A DNA stretch of 64,000 nucleotides from Cupriavidus numazuensis. Lineage in GTDB: Bacteria; Pseudomonadota; Gammaproteobacteria; Burkholderiales; Burkholderiaceae. The translations under genes were made by a program, and so were the position numbers. Below are positions 1-9,320 of the stretch, in pieces (the stretch's first letter is position 1; every line of letters begins with the position of its first letter). The notes under the pieces were generated by a model. It had not been told where the DNA came from and did not search any database. It saw nothing but the letters and a program-made list of their open reading frames with translations. The stretch spans positions 92,742-156,741 of the forward strand of contig NZ_CAJPVI010000015.1 of assembly GCF_905397435.1 (NCBI RefSeq). Reading direction: 5' to 3'.

Positions 1-1
1 T

Positions 2-217
2 GCGGCCATGACGAGCCAGCGTGTTGTCTCCTGGGGCCCGCAGCGGCGGCGCATGGGCGGCGCATGGGTCTGGGTATTGCCCAATCCGAGCGGGCGAAAT
101 CGCGCGTTCAGTCTCGCCAATCTGGTCGGTGCCTATAGCGAGTTCCGTGCGACCGTGGAAAGTCAAATCCGCTGCGGGGAATCCCCACAGTGTGCTGAAG
201 TCAATGGCCTGAGATGA
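2..217 (+). CDS. mug: G/U mismatch-specific DNA glycosylase (Mug), C-terminal fragment
   Basis: The frame is open from the window edge and ends at 217, so only the last 71 residues are present. The readable tail has a W-G-x-Q stretch, then the V-L-P-N-P-S-G motif and a closing helix with A-Y-S-E-F-R. This matches the C-terminus of Mug/TDG-type glycosylases, where the NPSG motif lines the DNA-binding pocket. The family removes uracil or ethenocytosine opposite guanine in base-excision repair. The start and the N-terminal catalytic motif lie outside the window. The identification rests on one strong motif and its position at the protein end. Confidence 0.72.
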   Translation, partial: AAMTSQRVVSWGPQRRRMGGAWVWVLPNPSGRNRAFSLANLVGAYSEFRATVESQIRCGESPQCAEVNGLR

Positions 218-233
218 ACAGGAGGTAAGCAGG

Positions 234-812
234 ATGGTATGGACGACTGACGAAATGGTTGAGCGCGCAACGACGCATATCAACGATGGGGATTTTGTCT
301 ACCTGGGCCCGGGCCTGCCCGCGGCGGTGGCCGGTCGAATTCCGGCCGATACTGAAGTCTGGCTGCATGTCCATGACGGCATTCCGGGATTCATGCACTA
401 TCCGACCGACGATTTCATGGATGCAGGATTCATTGCCGGCAACCAGGAACAATGCGCCGAAGCCCGATCCAGGGAGATCTACCATTCCACGGACTCCTTC
501 GCGGAAATGACCAGCCTGTCCATGGATCTGGCGATCCTCGATGCGAGCGGCGAGCATGGAGACGGTATGGACATTGCCAGGTGGGCAATCGGGTGCGGCG
601 CAAAGCAGGTCGTACTCCTGCTCGGAGGTGTCCGCGGCATCCAGGACATTACCGATGTCTTGACGGGCAGCCGAGGCGGCGGAGTCGCCTACAGGGTCAT
701 CTCGGACCAGGCTGTCATCGATGTCACCGATCAAGGCATGGCATTTGTCGAGCGAGCAATGGGCGTACCGCCGGCTGAAACCGAGAAGCCGGAGTCGCTT
801 CAGTTCGCTTGA
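234..812 (+). CDS. CoA-transferase subunit B-like protein, catalytic Glu apparently replaced
   Basis: A 192-residue protein that opens like the beta subunit of 3-oxoacid CoA-transferases (W-T-x-D-E-M near the start, then D-G-D-F-V-Y-L-G-P-G-L-P, residues about 19-30). Family beta subunits are usually somewhat longer and carry the thioester-forming glutamate in an S-E-N-G motif. The equivalent place here reads V-H-D-G-I-P-G, so His appears to replace Glu. No alpha subunit is next to it; the upstream gene is mug. An AGGAGG-like stretch (aggaggtaagcagg, 221-234) supports the start. It may be a degenerate or repurposed CoA-transferase; classical activity is doubtful. Confidence 0.6.
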   Translation: MVWTTDEMVERATTHINDGDFVYLGPGLPAAVAGRIPADTEVWLHVHDGIPGFMHYPTDDFMDAGFIAGNQEQCAEARSREIYHSTDSFAEMTSLSMDLAILDASGEHGDGMDIARWAIGCGAKQVVLLLGGVRGIQDITDVLTGSRGGGVAYRVISDQAVIDVTDQGMAFVERAMGVPPAETEKPESLQFA

Positions 813-1308
813 CGTCAACACCGTACGTGCCACGGCTGGCCCGGATATCCGCGCCAGCCGAAGCATTGTTCTCATAGCCCTTCCGCCGCTCACCACCCGC
901 CGTCCCTGACGCGCCGCAACAACTCACGCCTGCTTCAGCCCCCCTCCCCGAAAGCCAGGAATGGAATTGGAGAGACCCACCATACTCTCGTTTTCCGGAA
1001 GAATGACTTTCAATATCGCCCGCTAATCTTTCAGCGCGGAAGCAATTACCATCGTCCGGGCGAGGCAAGCTTCCCTGCCAGGGCAACTGTCCTGGGCGCG
1101 ACATCCGCTGCATGACAGCCCTCGACCTGCGCAGGTGCGCGCAGCGGTCGCGGGTGCCCCTGTAGGCGGGCTTTCTTTTGCATAGACTTCACCGCATGCA
1201 TCGACAGCAGTCCGTCAACTGTCGGCAGGCTGCCGATGAGGTTGCTATTGCCCGTACCACTACGCAACACACGTGGCTGCAGCAATTGCTGCAGCCAATG
1301 TGACGTAA
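813..1308. other. intergenic region without a recognisable gene
   Basis: About 500 bases between the CoA-transferase-like gene and the GlxA-type regulator. No convincing frame with a ribosome binding site was seen on either strand. The only clear structure is the palindrome at its right end, listed separately. It probably holds the promoter of the regulator. Confidence 0.5.
1274..1297. promoter_or_regulatory. 24-bp perfect palindrome upstream of glxA-type gene
   Basis: The half-site tggctgcagcaa is followed immediately by its exact reverse complement, with no spacer. It ends 11 bases before the ATG at 1309, so it would overlap the ribosome-loading or operator zone. A protein bound here would block transcription or translation of the regulator. 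Autoregulation by the AraC-type product is possible but unproven, since AraC proteins more often bind direct repeats. As RNA it would form a 12-bp stem with essentially no loop, so a DNA operator is likelier. Confidence 0.55.
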
Positions 1309-2394
1309 ATGAAGATGAAAATTGCTCTTGTCGTGTTTGATGGTGTCCAGGCGCTGGACGTGGCCGGTCCAATGGACGTTTTTGCGGAAGCCAACCACCT
1401 GTTGCCTGCTCATAAGCGCTATGAAATCAACCTGGTCGGTGTTCGTCCCACCAGTGTGATGTGTTCAAACGGTATGCAGATCAGCGTACCGCTCGACTAT
1501 CGCAACTACCACGACGATTGCGATCTTCTGCTGGTTGCAGGCGGGCCGCGCGCTCCCGGGATGGAGCCCGACCCCGAATTCTTGTCGTGGCTTCATGACA
1601 AGTCGCTGAAAGCACAAAGATTCGGTGCCGTGTGCAACGGGGTATTCCTGCTTGCTCATGCCGGGCTCCTCGATGGGCGGGAAGTCACGACGCACTGGTC
1701 CGAGACCAAGCGGCTTCAGGACCATTTCCCTCGTGCCTTCGTGCGGCCGGACAAGATCTTTGTTCGCGACGGAAGCCTGTTTACGTGCGGCGGCGTCACC
1801 GCCGGGATCGACCTCTGCCTCGCGTTGCTGGCAGAAGACTTTGGTCACGCCCTGGCGGTAAAAGTCGCGAAGCGGCTGATCGTCTATATTCGCCGCGACG
1901 GAGGCCAGTCCCAGTACAGCCCGTACCTTGCCGTGGGCCCTGAAGAGGACTCCATCGTCAGCAAGGCGCGGCGGTACGTGGACGATCACATTGCGGATGC
2001 CTTCTCCATCGAGGAACTGGCCGATGCCGTTGGCGTGAGCCGCCGGACCTTCAGCCGCGTCTTCGCCAAACACGCCAAGGTTTCGCCTTCCGTGTTCGTG
2101 GAGCAGGTGCGCGTGGATTTTGCAAAGAAGCTGCTCGAGCAAACCGATGTGCCGCTCAAGACCATCGCGTTCAGAAGTGGATTCCATAGCTCGACACATA
2201 TGCGGATGATCTTCTCGCGCCGCCTTGATATCACACCGAAGGAATATCGCCAGCGCTTCCAGGAAACCGAGAGCCGGGCGGAAGATATGGCGCACTACCA
2301 CGGCCACAGCCAGCCGGCTTCGCTGCCACACCAGCCACGACGTGAGGATCACCGACGCCCGGCTTCGCATGCGCTTGCCGCTGCCGGACATTAA
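1309..2394 (+). CDS. GlxA family transcriptional regulator (DJ-1/PfpI + AraC HTH)
   Basis: A 361-residue two-domain regulator. Residues 1 to about 185 form a DJ-1/PfpI-like fold, with the nucleophile-elbow motif G-A-V-C-N-G-V-F-L-L near residue 105. The C-terminal part (about 225-325) is a double helix-turn-helix of AraC type (S-I-E-E-L-A-D-A-V-G-V-S-R-R-T-F and the closing P-K-E-Y-R-Q-R-F). Family members sense small amino or amide metabolites and activate catabolic genes. A His/Arg-rich tail of about 35 residues follows the HTH, which is unusual and probably disordered. Target genes are not obvious: the next gene downstream is convergent. Confidence 0.9.
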   Translation: MKMKIALVVFDGVQALDVAGPMDVFAEANHLLPAHKRYEINLVGVRPTSVMCSNGMQISVPLDYRNYHDDCDLLLVAGGPRAPGMEPDPEFLSWLHDKSLKAQRFGAVCNGVFLLAHAGLLDGREVTTHWSETKRLQDHFPRAFVRPDKIFVRDGSLFTCGGVTAGIDLCLALLAEDFGHALAVKVAKRLIVYIRRDGGQSQYSPYLAVGPEEDSIVSKARRYVDDHIADAFSIEELADAVGVSRRTFSRVFAKHAKVSPSVFVEQVRVDFAKKLLEQTDVPLKTIAFRSGFHSSTHMRMIFSRRLDITPKEYRQRFQETESRAEDMAHYHGHSQPASLPHQPRREDHRRPASHALAAAGH

Positions 2395-2472
2395 GCCTGC
2401 GTCGACCGGCGCGGGCTGGCGCTGACGGCAAGCGTCAGACCAGCTCGCGCCGATAGCCACCACGGATTCCAA

Positions 2473-3468
2473 TCACCGCCCGGACAGCAACTCACCGTTG
2501 AAGACTACGCGCAACGTCCGGACAGAAAGCATCACGATCACCCCGGACACAAAGGCAAGCAGAACCACGGACAACACCGTAATCGGCCACAGGCGCACCG
2601 TATCCGCATACCTCAACGTCGCATTGGTCAGTGCGGCGATCGGAAAACTCACTCCCCACCAGCCAGCGGAAAAAGGAATGCTCCGACGGAATACCTTGAG
2701 CACCAGCGTAAAGAACAGGAACAGCCCGAAATAGAACAGGAGCGCTGCAAACACATCGATGCTTTGCGTGAAGTTCGTATAGGCCAGGAATCCCACTTCG
2801 AACGGCGCGATGAGAATCATCAGCGATGGAATCATGTGGCTCGCGAGCTTTTCATGATGAATCAGCCGCGAGATGATCATGGTGAACAGCACAAGTGCAA
2901 GAACGGAGCCTATGCCCAGGGAAACGATGTTCAGTTCCCGCGCCCACGGCATGCGCATGCCTCCCCCCGCCACGGCGATGTCAAGTGTCGCCACTCCCGG
3001 AATCAACCACGCAGGCAAGGCGTGTCCTGAATCGATCTTCCCGCGAACCAGCCGGCTGAAGATTGTGAAAGCGAGGGCAATCGTTGCAACCGCTCCCACC
3101 GTCCAGACGACTTCCGCCACGGCTTCATTGGACGGACCGATCAGCGAAGAGATCAGAAGGATTGCGATCGGCACCGTGCCGAAGAAATTGCCAGCGATCG
3201 GGTGGCAAAATTCCTTCGCTACCGCATCGGGATGCTTTGCGATCTTTGCAGCGTACGAGACCGTCAATACCAGGAATGCGATCACCGCCACCACGCTGAT
3301 CACATCGGAAATGATCGGACTGACGCCGAACTGGCTTGCCGTCTGTCTCCACGCAAGGGCAAGCCCGGAAATTCCCATGACCGAAGCAAACAGGTTCACA
3401 GGAAGGTTCTTCACCGATATTTCATTTTTCTCAATCGTCTGTTCAGAGGGGGATGGGAAGGTATGCAT
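2473..3468 (-). CDS. SLAC1/TehA-type anion channel or C4-dicarboxylate transporter
   Basis: A 331-residue membrane protein with about ten hydrophobic segments and a short hydrophilic N-terminus. The motifs A-S-V-M-G-I-S-G-L-A-L-A-W near residue 30 and the later G-W-W-G-V-S-F-P-I-A are typical of the voltage-dependent anion channel/tellurite-resistance-dicarboxylate transporter (TDT) family. Members include bacterial TehA and plant SLAC1. They conduct anions or export organic acids or sulfite. It lies downstream of the efflux operon on the same strand with a 142-base gap, so co-transcription is possible. The substrate cannot be read from sequence. Confidence 0.87.
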   Translation of the reverse strand: MHTFPSPSEQTIEKNEISVKNLPVNLFASVMGISGLALAWRQTASQFGVSPIISDVISVVAVIAFLVLTVSYAAKIAKHPDAVAKEFCHPIAGNFFGTVPIAILLISSLIGPSNEAVAEVVWTVGAVATIALAFTIFSRLVRGKIDSGHALPAWLIPGVATLDIAVAGGGMRMPWARELNIVSLGIGSVLALVLFTMIISRLIHHEKLASHMIPSLMILIAPFEVGFLAYTNFTQSIDVFAALLFYFGLFLFFTLVLKVFRRSIPFSAGWWGVSFPIAALTNATLRYADTVRLWPITVLSVVLLAFVSGVIVMLSVRTLRVVFNGELLSGR

Positions 3469-3610
3469 CGTTTTTCCTCAGCGAATGTCCATGCCATGGA
3501 CCTGTTGCCCTGCACTGCCCGGGCAAGTATAGGTTTGGACATCGCGTGCCGTTCCAACGACTCGATGAGGATAGTGGCCAGATTCTGCATGTTTCTGGCC
3601 ACTCGCGCGC

Positions 3611-5149
3611 TCAGTTCGTAGCAGGGGTCCTGGCGTACGTCGATTCCCACCCACCGCCGAGGACCTTGCACAGGGTAATGAGGTTGGTGGCCGCGGTTGC
3701 GCGGCTTTGCTCGAGATTGCTTTGCGCCCGCAGCAGCTGCCTCTGCACGTTCAGCACGTCGAGGTAATCGACAGCTCCGGCCTTGTACCGCCGCTGCGCA
3801 ATCACGAGAGCACGTTGGTTCTCGCTCACGACCGTAACGAGCCGGTCGCGCCGCCTCTGCTCGGCATCGTAGGCAACCAGCGCGTCGTCAACCTCGCGCC
3901 ATGCGTCGAGCACGGTGCGCTTGTACGCGATAGCGGCCTCCTGCTGCTGGGCCTCGCGCAGATGCAGTGTTCCCTTGAGTCGACCGCCCTCGAAGATCGG
4001 AAACGTAATCGACGGCCCGACCACAAACTGGCGCGAGGCCCAGTCGGCGAGGCTGGAAAGCTGCAGACTCTGGAACCCGGCGCTTCCGTTCAGCGAAATC
4101 CGCGGATAGAAGTCTGCCTTCGCCATCCCGATCGATGCCGTGGCCGCGTGCAACTGCGCCTCGGCTCTCCTGATATCGGGCCTGCGCTGCACGATCTCCG
4201 ACGGGAAGCCGACAGGCACGCGCTCGGGCAGCTCAGGCACTTCACGCCGTTCTGCAAATTCCTGCCGCAACGCGCCAGGCTCCTGGGCCAGTAGCAAGCC
4301 GATGGCGTTGATGGCAGCTTCGAGCCGCGCTTCCAGCGTTGGAATCAGGCTTTCGATCGACGCCACCTGGGCTGCGGCATTGGCTACGTCGAGATCCGTT
4401 GTCACGCCCTCGCGTGACCGCACCTGCGTAAGCCTGGCAGTGTCACGAGCAATCTCGAGGTTCTGCGTCGTGATTTCCAGCAGCGACTGGAGGTCGCGGA
4501 GCTCCACATAGTCCCGTGCAAGTTCGGCCCGGGCAGACAAGAGGATGGCGTTCCTGTCCTCGAACGAAGCTTCCGTCAATGCGCCGGCGGCTTCGACACT
4601 GCGCCGCACCCGGCCCCAGATATCGATCTCCCAGGAAGCATCAAAGCCAAACTGGTACAGGTCAAACGGTGGCGAACCGCTCGACCCTGGCACCGGCGCA
4701 ACCCCGAGCGGCGACGCACCCGACGCCGGTTGCGGCGGGCTCCCGGTTGGGCTGACTCCCAACAGCGAGACAATGCCGTTCGGACTCCCGCGCTCGCGAT
4801 AATAGGATGTGGCGCCGTCCAGCCGGGGAAGCTGGCCCGCGCCGACGACCTGTTGGGTCGAGCGGCTTTGCCGCAAACGCGCCGACGCCGCGGCCACGTC
4901 GAGATTCGCGTCGACCAGCCGGCTCTCGAGATCATTCAGCAGGGGATCGTTCAGCAGCGTCCACCACTCCGAGTTGAACTCCGCGTCAACAGCCTTGCTG
5001 CTTGCCTGGGCGGACTGGATGCGATGGAAGACATCTGGCGCCGAAGGCGTCGGGCGCTCGAAATCTGGCCCCACGGCACACCCGGCCAGCGCAAGGCAGG
5101 CCAGTATCGCCAGGATCGAGGCCCGCATGGAGAAATCGGCGGCGCTCAT
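3611..5149 (-). CDS. NodT-family outer-membrane efflux lipoprotein
   Basis: A 512-residue outer-membrane factor of the TolC/OprM class. The N-terminus has a lipobox (L-A-L-A-G-C) followed by A-V-G-P-D-F-E-R-P, the standard opening of NodT-type proteins. Two outer-membrane-efflux repeats follow, with long coiled-coil helices. The region around residues 125-165 is a Gly/Pro/Ser-rich insertion that makes it slightly longer than usual. Its ATG overlaps the stop of the upstream membrane-fusion gene by 4 bases (ATGA), implying translational coupling. It would form the outer-membrane exit duct of the pump encoded upstream. Confidence 0.95.
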   Translation of the reverse strand: MSAADFSMRASILAILACLALAGCAVGPDFERPTPSAPDVFHRIQSAQASSKAVDAEFNSEWWTLLNDPLLNDLESRLVDANLDVAAASARLRQSRSTQQVVGAGQLPRLDGATSYYRERGSPNGIVSLLGVSPTGSPPQPASGASPLGVAPVPGSSGSPPFDLYQFGFDASWEIDIWGRVRRSVEAAGALTEASFEDRNAILLSARAELARDYVELRDLQSLLEITTQNLEIARDTARLTQVRSREGVTTDLDVANAAAQVASIESLIPTLEARLEAAINAIGLLLAQEPGALRQEFAERREVPELPERVPVGFPSEIVQRRPDIRRAEAQLHAATASIGMAKADFYPRISLNGSAGFQSLQLSSLADWASRQFVVGPSITFPIFEGGRLKGTLHLREAQQQEAAIAYKRTVLDAWREVDDALVAYDAEQRRRDRLVTVVSENQRALVIAQRRYKAGAVDYLDVLNVQRQLLRAQSNLEQSRATAATNLITLCKVLGGGWESTYARTPATN

Positions 5150-6222
5150 CCTCTGTTACCTCCCTGGGGCAGCACATCTTCACGGCGGGCCATGGCGACA
5201 TCCACCTCTACCGAAAGACCCACGCTCAATCCGGATGCCGCCTTCTGCCCGCGATCGATGGTGATCTTGACCGGCACGCGTTGGACGATCTTGGTGAAGT
5301 TGCCTGTGGCGTTATCCGGTGCGATAGGCGCGAAGCTCACCCCGGTAGCGGGCGCCAGGCTGTGGATATGGCCCTGGATCTCGACGCCCGGCAGGCTGTC
5401 AACCTTGATGCGCGCGCTCTGTCCCGGCCGCATGCCGGCAATCTGGTTCTCCTGGAAATTGGCCACCACGTACGCGTCCGAAACCGGCACGATGGCAAGG
5501 ACCGAAGCGCCTGCCGTCACATATGCACCGACACGCGCCGAACGCCTGCCGATCTTGCCATCCACCGGTGCGTGGATTTCCGCATACGACAGATTGAGCT
5601 TTGCCTGCTCCAGTGCGGCTTCGGCGCGCGCCATGGCGCCCGCGGCCTTGTCGCGTTGGGTGCCCAGGACCATGAGGTTCTGTTCGGTGGTGCTCAGCGC
5701 GGCGCGATCGCGGGACTGCTGCGCGACCTGCTCTGCAAGGGTACTCGACGCACGTTGCTGCTCCTGCTCGGTTCCGGCTCCGGCTTCCGAAAGATTCCGG
5801 TAGCGCGACGCGTTGGCGCGCGCAAACTCGACCGATGCTTCGTCGGACCGGAGCTTCGCCCGTGCCTGCTCGACCAGGGACGGATGCCGCGCGATTTCAG
5901 CGTCATAGTTCGCCACCATGGCCTTGGCCGCCAGAACGTCTGCCTGAGCACTTTGCAGCGCCGCCCGGAAGTCGCGGTCATCGATACGGACCAGGACCTG
6001 CCCGGCCTTGACCCATTGGTTGTCATCGACCAGCACCTCGGAAATCTGGCCGGCGATACGTGGGGCTACGAGCGTGAAGTCCGCCGTTACATAGGCATCG
6101 TTGGTGGACTGCGCACTTGAGCCTGGAACGAGGGTTGCGCAGGCCCACGCAACGATGCCGACCGCGATGATGATCGCTGCAAGGCGGATATTCTTGATTG
6201 GCGGGCGGGTAGCGGATGACAT
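5146..6222 (-). CDS. EmrA/HlyD-type membrane fusion protein
   Basis: A 358-residue periplasmic adaptor. One N-terminal membrane helix (about residues 12-32) is followed by a biotinyl-lipoyl-like half motif (S-T-N-D-A-Y-V-T-A-D), a long alpha-helical hairpin rich in Ala/Gln/Glu, and the second lipoyl half (Y-A-E-I-H-A-P-V-D-G-K-I-G). This order is that of EmrA-like adaptors that join an MFS pump to an outer-membrane channel. The gene starts 12 bases after the pump gene and overlaps the outer-membrane gene, so the three form one operon. Confidence 0.95.
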   Translation of the reverse strand: MSSATRPPIKNIRLAAIIIAVGIVAWACATLVPGSSAQSTNDAYVTADFTLVAPRIAGQISEVLVDDNQWVKAGQVLVRIDDRDFRAALQSAQADVLAAKAMVANYDAEIARHPSLVEQARAKLRSDEASVEFARANASRYRNLSEAGAGTEQEQQRASSTLAEQVAQQSRDRAALSTTEQNLMVLGTQRDKAAGAMARAEAALEQAKLNLSYAEIHAPVDGKIGRRSARVGAYVTAGASVLAIVPVSDAYVVANFQENQIAGMRPGQSARIKVDSLPGVEIQGHIHSLAPATGVSFAPIAPDNATGNFTKIVQRVPVKITIDRGQKAASGLSVGLSVEVDVAMARREDVLPQGGNRG

Positions 6223-6234
6223 GATGATCTTCCC

Positions 6235-7860
6235 TTAGTGTGAAGAGGGTGGCGTAGTGCTCCAGGGCGGATAGATGCGCACGGGCAATATCGGAACGAG
6301 AAACAGCAAGGCAATGGCAACGCAAGCCATCACCCGGTACAGATCGGCCGAGGTCAGCACGAGCGCCTGTTCGTGAACACGATGGGCGAGCTGAGCCAGG
6401 GTATGCGCTGTATCGACGCCCCGGCCCGTCACGACTGCGTGATTGCCAAGCTGGTCCACGAGCATGTTCGAATGAAAGCGTTCGCGACCGGTACCCAGCC
6501 CCTCGATCAGAGCCGTTGCCACGGCTGCGGAAAAGGTCTTGAGCGAATTGAACATGGCCGAGGCGAACGGGCCCTCCGTGGGAGGCAATCCCGTGGTGAC
6601 GCCCATCAGGATCGACAGGATCACCATTGGCTGGGCCATGATCTGCAGCGCCTGAAGCCAGTAGAAATTGACGCGTATCCATTCGGAAGTCATGAGACTT
6701 CCCAGCGCGCACGTGGCAATCATGAGCAGCAGCCCAACCGTCATCACCCACCGGGAATCCACGCGCCGAAGGTTCAGGACGGCCGCCGTCAGCGGCAGTG
6801 TGATCAACAGCGGAAGCGCAAGCAGTAACGACAGAGGTGCCGTTTGCAGCGGCCTGTATGCGTGAACCCTGGCGAGGTATTGGCCGGGAATGGCTGCCAC
6901 GCCGACCAGCAGGATCACGGCACCCGCCAGCGTCATGAGCCCATGCGCGAAGTTCCTGCGGGCGAGCAACCGGAGCTTGAAGAAGGGAAGCGGGTGAAAC
7001 CACTCGTTGAAGAAGAACACAACGAGAAGGAGTGCGCCGCCGCCGAACATCACGCGGATGAACTCGGAGTTCAGCCAGTCAAGGCGGTCCCCTTGCAGCA
7101 GGCCGGTCACGAGCATGGCGACTGCGGGGAATCCTGTCAGCAACCCGGTCCAGTTGAATGCACTGAGCCGCTCAAGCTTGTACGGATCATCCGGAAGACC
7201 CCACCGGACGGCCGCACAGCTCGCAATACCGAGAGGCACGATCTGCCAGAAGACCATCTGCCAGCTGACGTACTCCGTCCACAACGCGGCAAGCGGGGTA
7301 CCGACTGCGGGGCCGAAAGTCGCCGTCAACGCGTAGCCGGCGAGTCCATACAGCTTGATCTTCGGAGGAAGATAGCGCAATGCCACGATGATCAGCATCG
7401 GTGGCAGGCAGCCGCCCGCGACCCCCTGCAGGACGCGAAGCAGGTAGAGCGCCTGGAGGCTCGGCGCAAACGGGCAAAGAGCGCCAAGCAGCATCGTGGT
7501 CAGCACGGCGCCGATCGTGAATCGCTTCAGCGTAAAGGTAATGCCGAACCAGGGCGCAAAGACCATCGTAGCGACATTGGCTGCTTCGAACAGCGTCGTG
7601 AGCCAGGTCCCGTCGTCACGTCCGATCGAGAACACGCCCTGTACATCGGCCAACGCCAGCGCGGTCACCTGTTCATTCAGGATGGCCAGCAAGGATGCGA
7701 GCAAGACGCCGATCAGGCCGGTCGCGAGGCGCAGCGACAGTGCGGCACCCGCTGGCTTTGGCTGCGCTGGGGTCCCCTCCTCCTGCACGGAGATCGCGCG
7801 CGTCTGTTGCTCGACGGGCGGCACATCCGTTGCAGTGGTTGAAGGATTCGCGCTGGTCAT
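6235..7860 (-). CDS. EmrB/QacA-type MFS drug efflux transporter (DHA2)
   Basis: A 541-residue transporter with about 14 membrane segments after a hydrophilic N-terminus of about 45 residues. Near the first helices it has L-A-I-L-N-E-Q-V-T-A-L-A and W-L-T-T-L-F-E-A, and it carries the antiporter motif region F-G-P-A-V-G-T-P-L-A. These mark the DHA2 drug:H+ antiporter group. The frame is open to 7917, but the ATG at 7860 has an AGGGGA sequence upstream and is preferred. With the adaptor and outer-membrane factor it should form a three-part pump. The substrate is unknown; the nearby ABM-domain gene hints at aromatic or quinone-like compounds. Confidence 0.93.
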   Translation of the reverse strand: MTSANPSTTATDVPPVEQQTRAISVQEEGTPAQPKPAGAALSLRLATGLIGVLLASLLAILNEQVTALALADVQGVFSIGRDDGTWLTTLFEAANVATMVFAPWFGITFTLKRFTIGAVLTTMLLGALCPFAPSLQALYLLRVLQGVAGGCLPPMLIIVALRYLPPKIKLYGLAGYALTATFGPAVGTPLAALWTEYVSWQMVFWQIVPLGIASCAAVRWGLPDDPYKLERLSAFNWTGLLTGFPAVAMLVTGLLQGDRLDWLNSEFIRVMFGGGALLLVVFFFNEWFHPLPFFKLRLLARRNFAHGLMTLAGAVILLVGVAAIPGQYLARVHAYRPLQTAPLSLLLALPLLITLPLTAAVLNLRRVDSRWVMTVGLLLMIATCALGSLMTSEWIRVNFYWLQALQIMAQPMVILSILMGVTTGLPPTEGPFASAMFNSLKTFSAAVATALIEGLGTGRERFHSNMLVDQLGNHAVVTGRGVDTAHTLAQLAHRVHEQALVLTSADLYRVMACVAIALLFLVPILPVRIYPPWSTTPPSSH

Positions 7861-8046
7861 AAGCGTCCCCTGACGATTGGATTCCTGAGTGAAAGAAGGT
7901 GCGGCGTCCCTGCCCATCTTCGCTATGAGCGGATGGCAGGATCCAGACCGCAGGGAAGCTTTCCGGCAGTCTGGCGTCGCCGCTTTGAAGCCGTTGCACC
8001 GTTGAGACAGGATCTGCCCAACTCGCCAGAACGGCTGCGGGCGACG

Positions 8047-8721
8047 TCAAATCTTGCGTGGCACCTCTTCGAAGTACTGGGGCGCTTCGCGTCGGTCGAA
8101 CATGCCGTACTCCCGCACGATGCGGATGTTCCTCAGGCGCACATCGCCTGGCAGCCTGGCGTTCTTCGCGAACGCCAGGGCCGCGGCCTCGTCGTGCCAC
8201 GTCAGCACGGCAATCACTTCTTCGGGTGACAGCAGGGCCTTGAACACATCCCAGGCAAGCAGGCCGGGCGCTTGCGCATCCAGTCCAAGCGATCTCGCAA
8301 CGGCCTCCGCGCTCGCTCCGTTAAGCCAGTAGCGCGACCGATCGGCATCGAGCAGTGTCACGGCCTTGCCCGCGCCTGTTTCGGTCACATCCAGACGCTG
8401 CTGATGCAAGGCCTGGCCGCCCGGCAGATGGGTGTCGGTGCCAACCTCTCCAATGCGCAGGCGGTAGTCGGCAAAGATCCGGTCACGGGCCGCCTGCTGG
8501 ACCTTGTGATGCTTCGTTGTGGTACGCCAGCGGATCAACGACTTTTCGTCACGCCAACTCGACAGCGAGAGCAGCCATCCTGCACGCGTCAGGCTTTCAT
8601 AGCGCTCGTTGTCGATAAACCCTTCGATCTTTTCAAGTTCGGGTCTCAGCATTTTCGCCATGCCAAGATAGGCATCGAACTGCTCGGGGATGGGATTGAC
8701 TTCAAGCATTGCAGAGAACAC
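8047..8721 (-). CDS. tandem antibiotic-biosynthesis-monooxygenase (ABM) domain protein
   Basis: The 224-residue protein has an N-terminal ABM ferredoxin-like domain: I-P-E-Q-F-D-A-Y-L, then L-R-P-E-L-E-K-I-E-G-F-I-D-N-E-R-Y-E-S-L, then L-S-L-S-S-W-R-D-E. A second related half lies near residues 115-205 (L-L-A-W-D-V-F-K ... V-L-T-W-H-D-E-A-A-A-L-A-F). The frame is open further upstream, but a GTG at 8721 with AAGGAG six bases before it is the best start and leaves only the conserved domain. ABM proteins act as cofactor-independent monooxygenases or heme-degrading enzymes. It sits 186 bases upstream of the efflux operon on the same strand and may belong to it. Confidence 0.78.
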   Translation of the reverse strand: MFSAMLEVNPIPEQFDAYLGMAKMLRPELEKIEGFIDNERYESLTRAGWLLSLSSWRDEKSLIRWRTTTKHHKVQQAARDRIFADYRLRIGEVGTDTHLPGGQALHQQRLDVTETGAGKAVTLLDADRSRYWLNGASAEAVARSLGLDAQAPGLLAWDVFKALLSPEEVIAVLTWHDEAAALAFAKNARLPGDVRLRNIRIVREYGMFDRREAPQYFEEVPRKI

Positions 8722-9320
8722 GGCCGACTCCTTCAATTCGTTGGCTGGACGATACGATGCAGCGGGTGCGCCTGCATTCCGCGGCGCCTCTCCGGCGCAT
8801 TGCAGCGCGCTGGTGTTGGTGCATTCAATGTACGAGATGGAATGATTGTCTTGCGGAGGAAGCGCGTCCGTATCTGGCCAACTTATTCGAGAATCTTGCC
8901 AGCAGATGTTTGAAATCCTTCTTAACCACCTCTGCATGCAATAGTCTTTTTCCCCCTGGTTAAAAGACATAAATAGCCGGACATTTAGACCGGCGTGGTG
9001 GCGCGCAAGTGACGCACTCGCAGGCGGCGAGTAAGGCGTCTCCCCATATGGCCCGGATCCGGTCACCATTGACCAGTAACTGAACTTCTTCGGCCAGCGC
9101 GGCGCCGCCGTCATTGCCACAATGACGCACGTCACCCTCACAATTCTTCCAGGCGCACACCAAGAACGTGCTAGGTGGGCAGGCGCAGGTACGGAGAACC
9201 CGTCGAAGCCATGGTCCACAAGCTGGTGCCGAACATAAGCTGTTCTCGAGTTGGAAGGGAAATTGTCCGTTTAATCCTGGCTGCTGATGTTGCCGGCACC
9301 AATTTCCAAGCGATCCGGCC
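8722..9320. other. divergent intergenic region between ABM gene and acetolactate synthase
   Basis: About 600 bases separate two diverging transcription units. A frame runs through it from 9219 on the minus strand, but its translation has no recognisable domain and its composition is unlike a real protein. The region probably holds both promoters. No repeat or strong palindrome was found by eye. Confidence 0.45.

Noticed and set aside
8722..9219. N-terminal extension of the ABM-domain protein
   Set aside because: The extra 166 codons show no domain, and a GTG with a good Shine-Dalgarno sequence begins exactly at the conserved domain.
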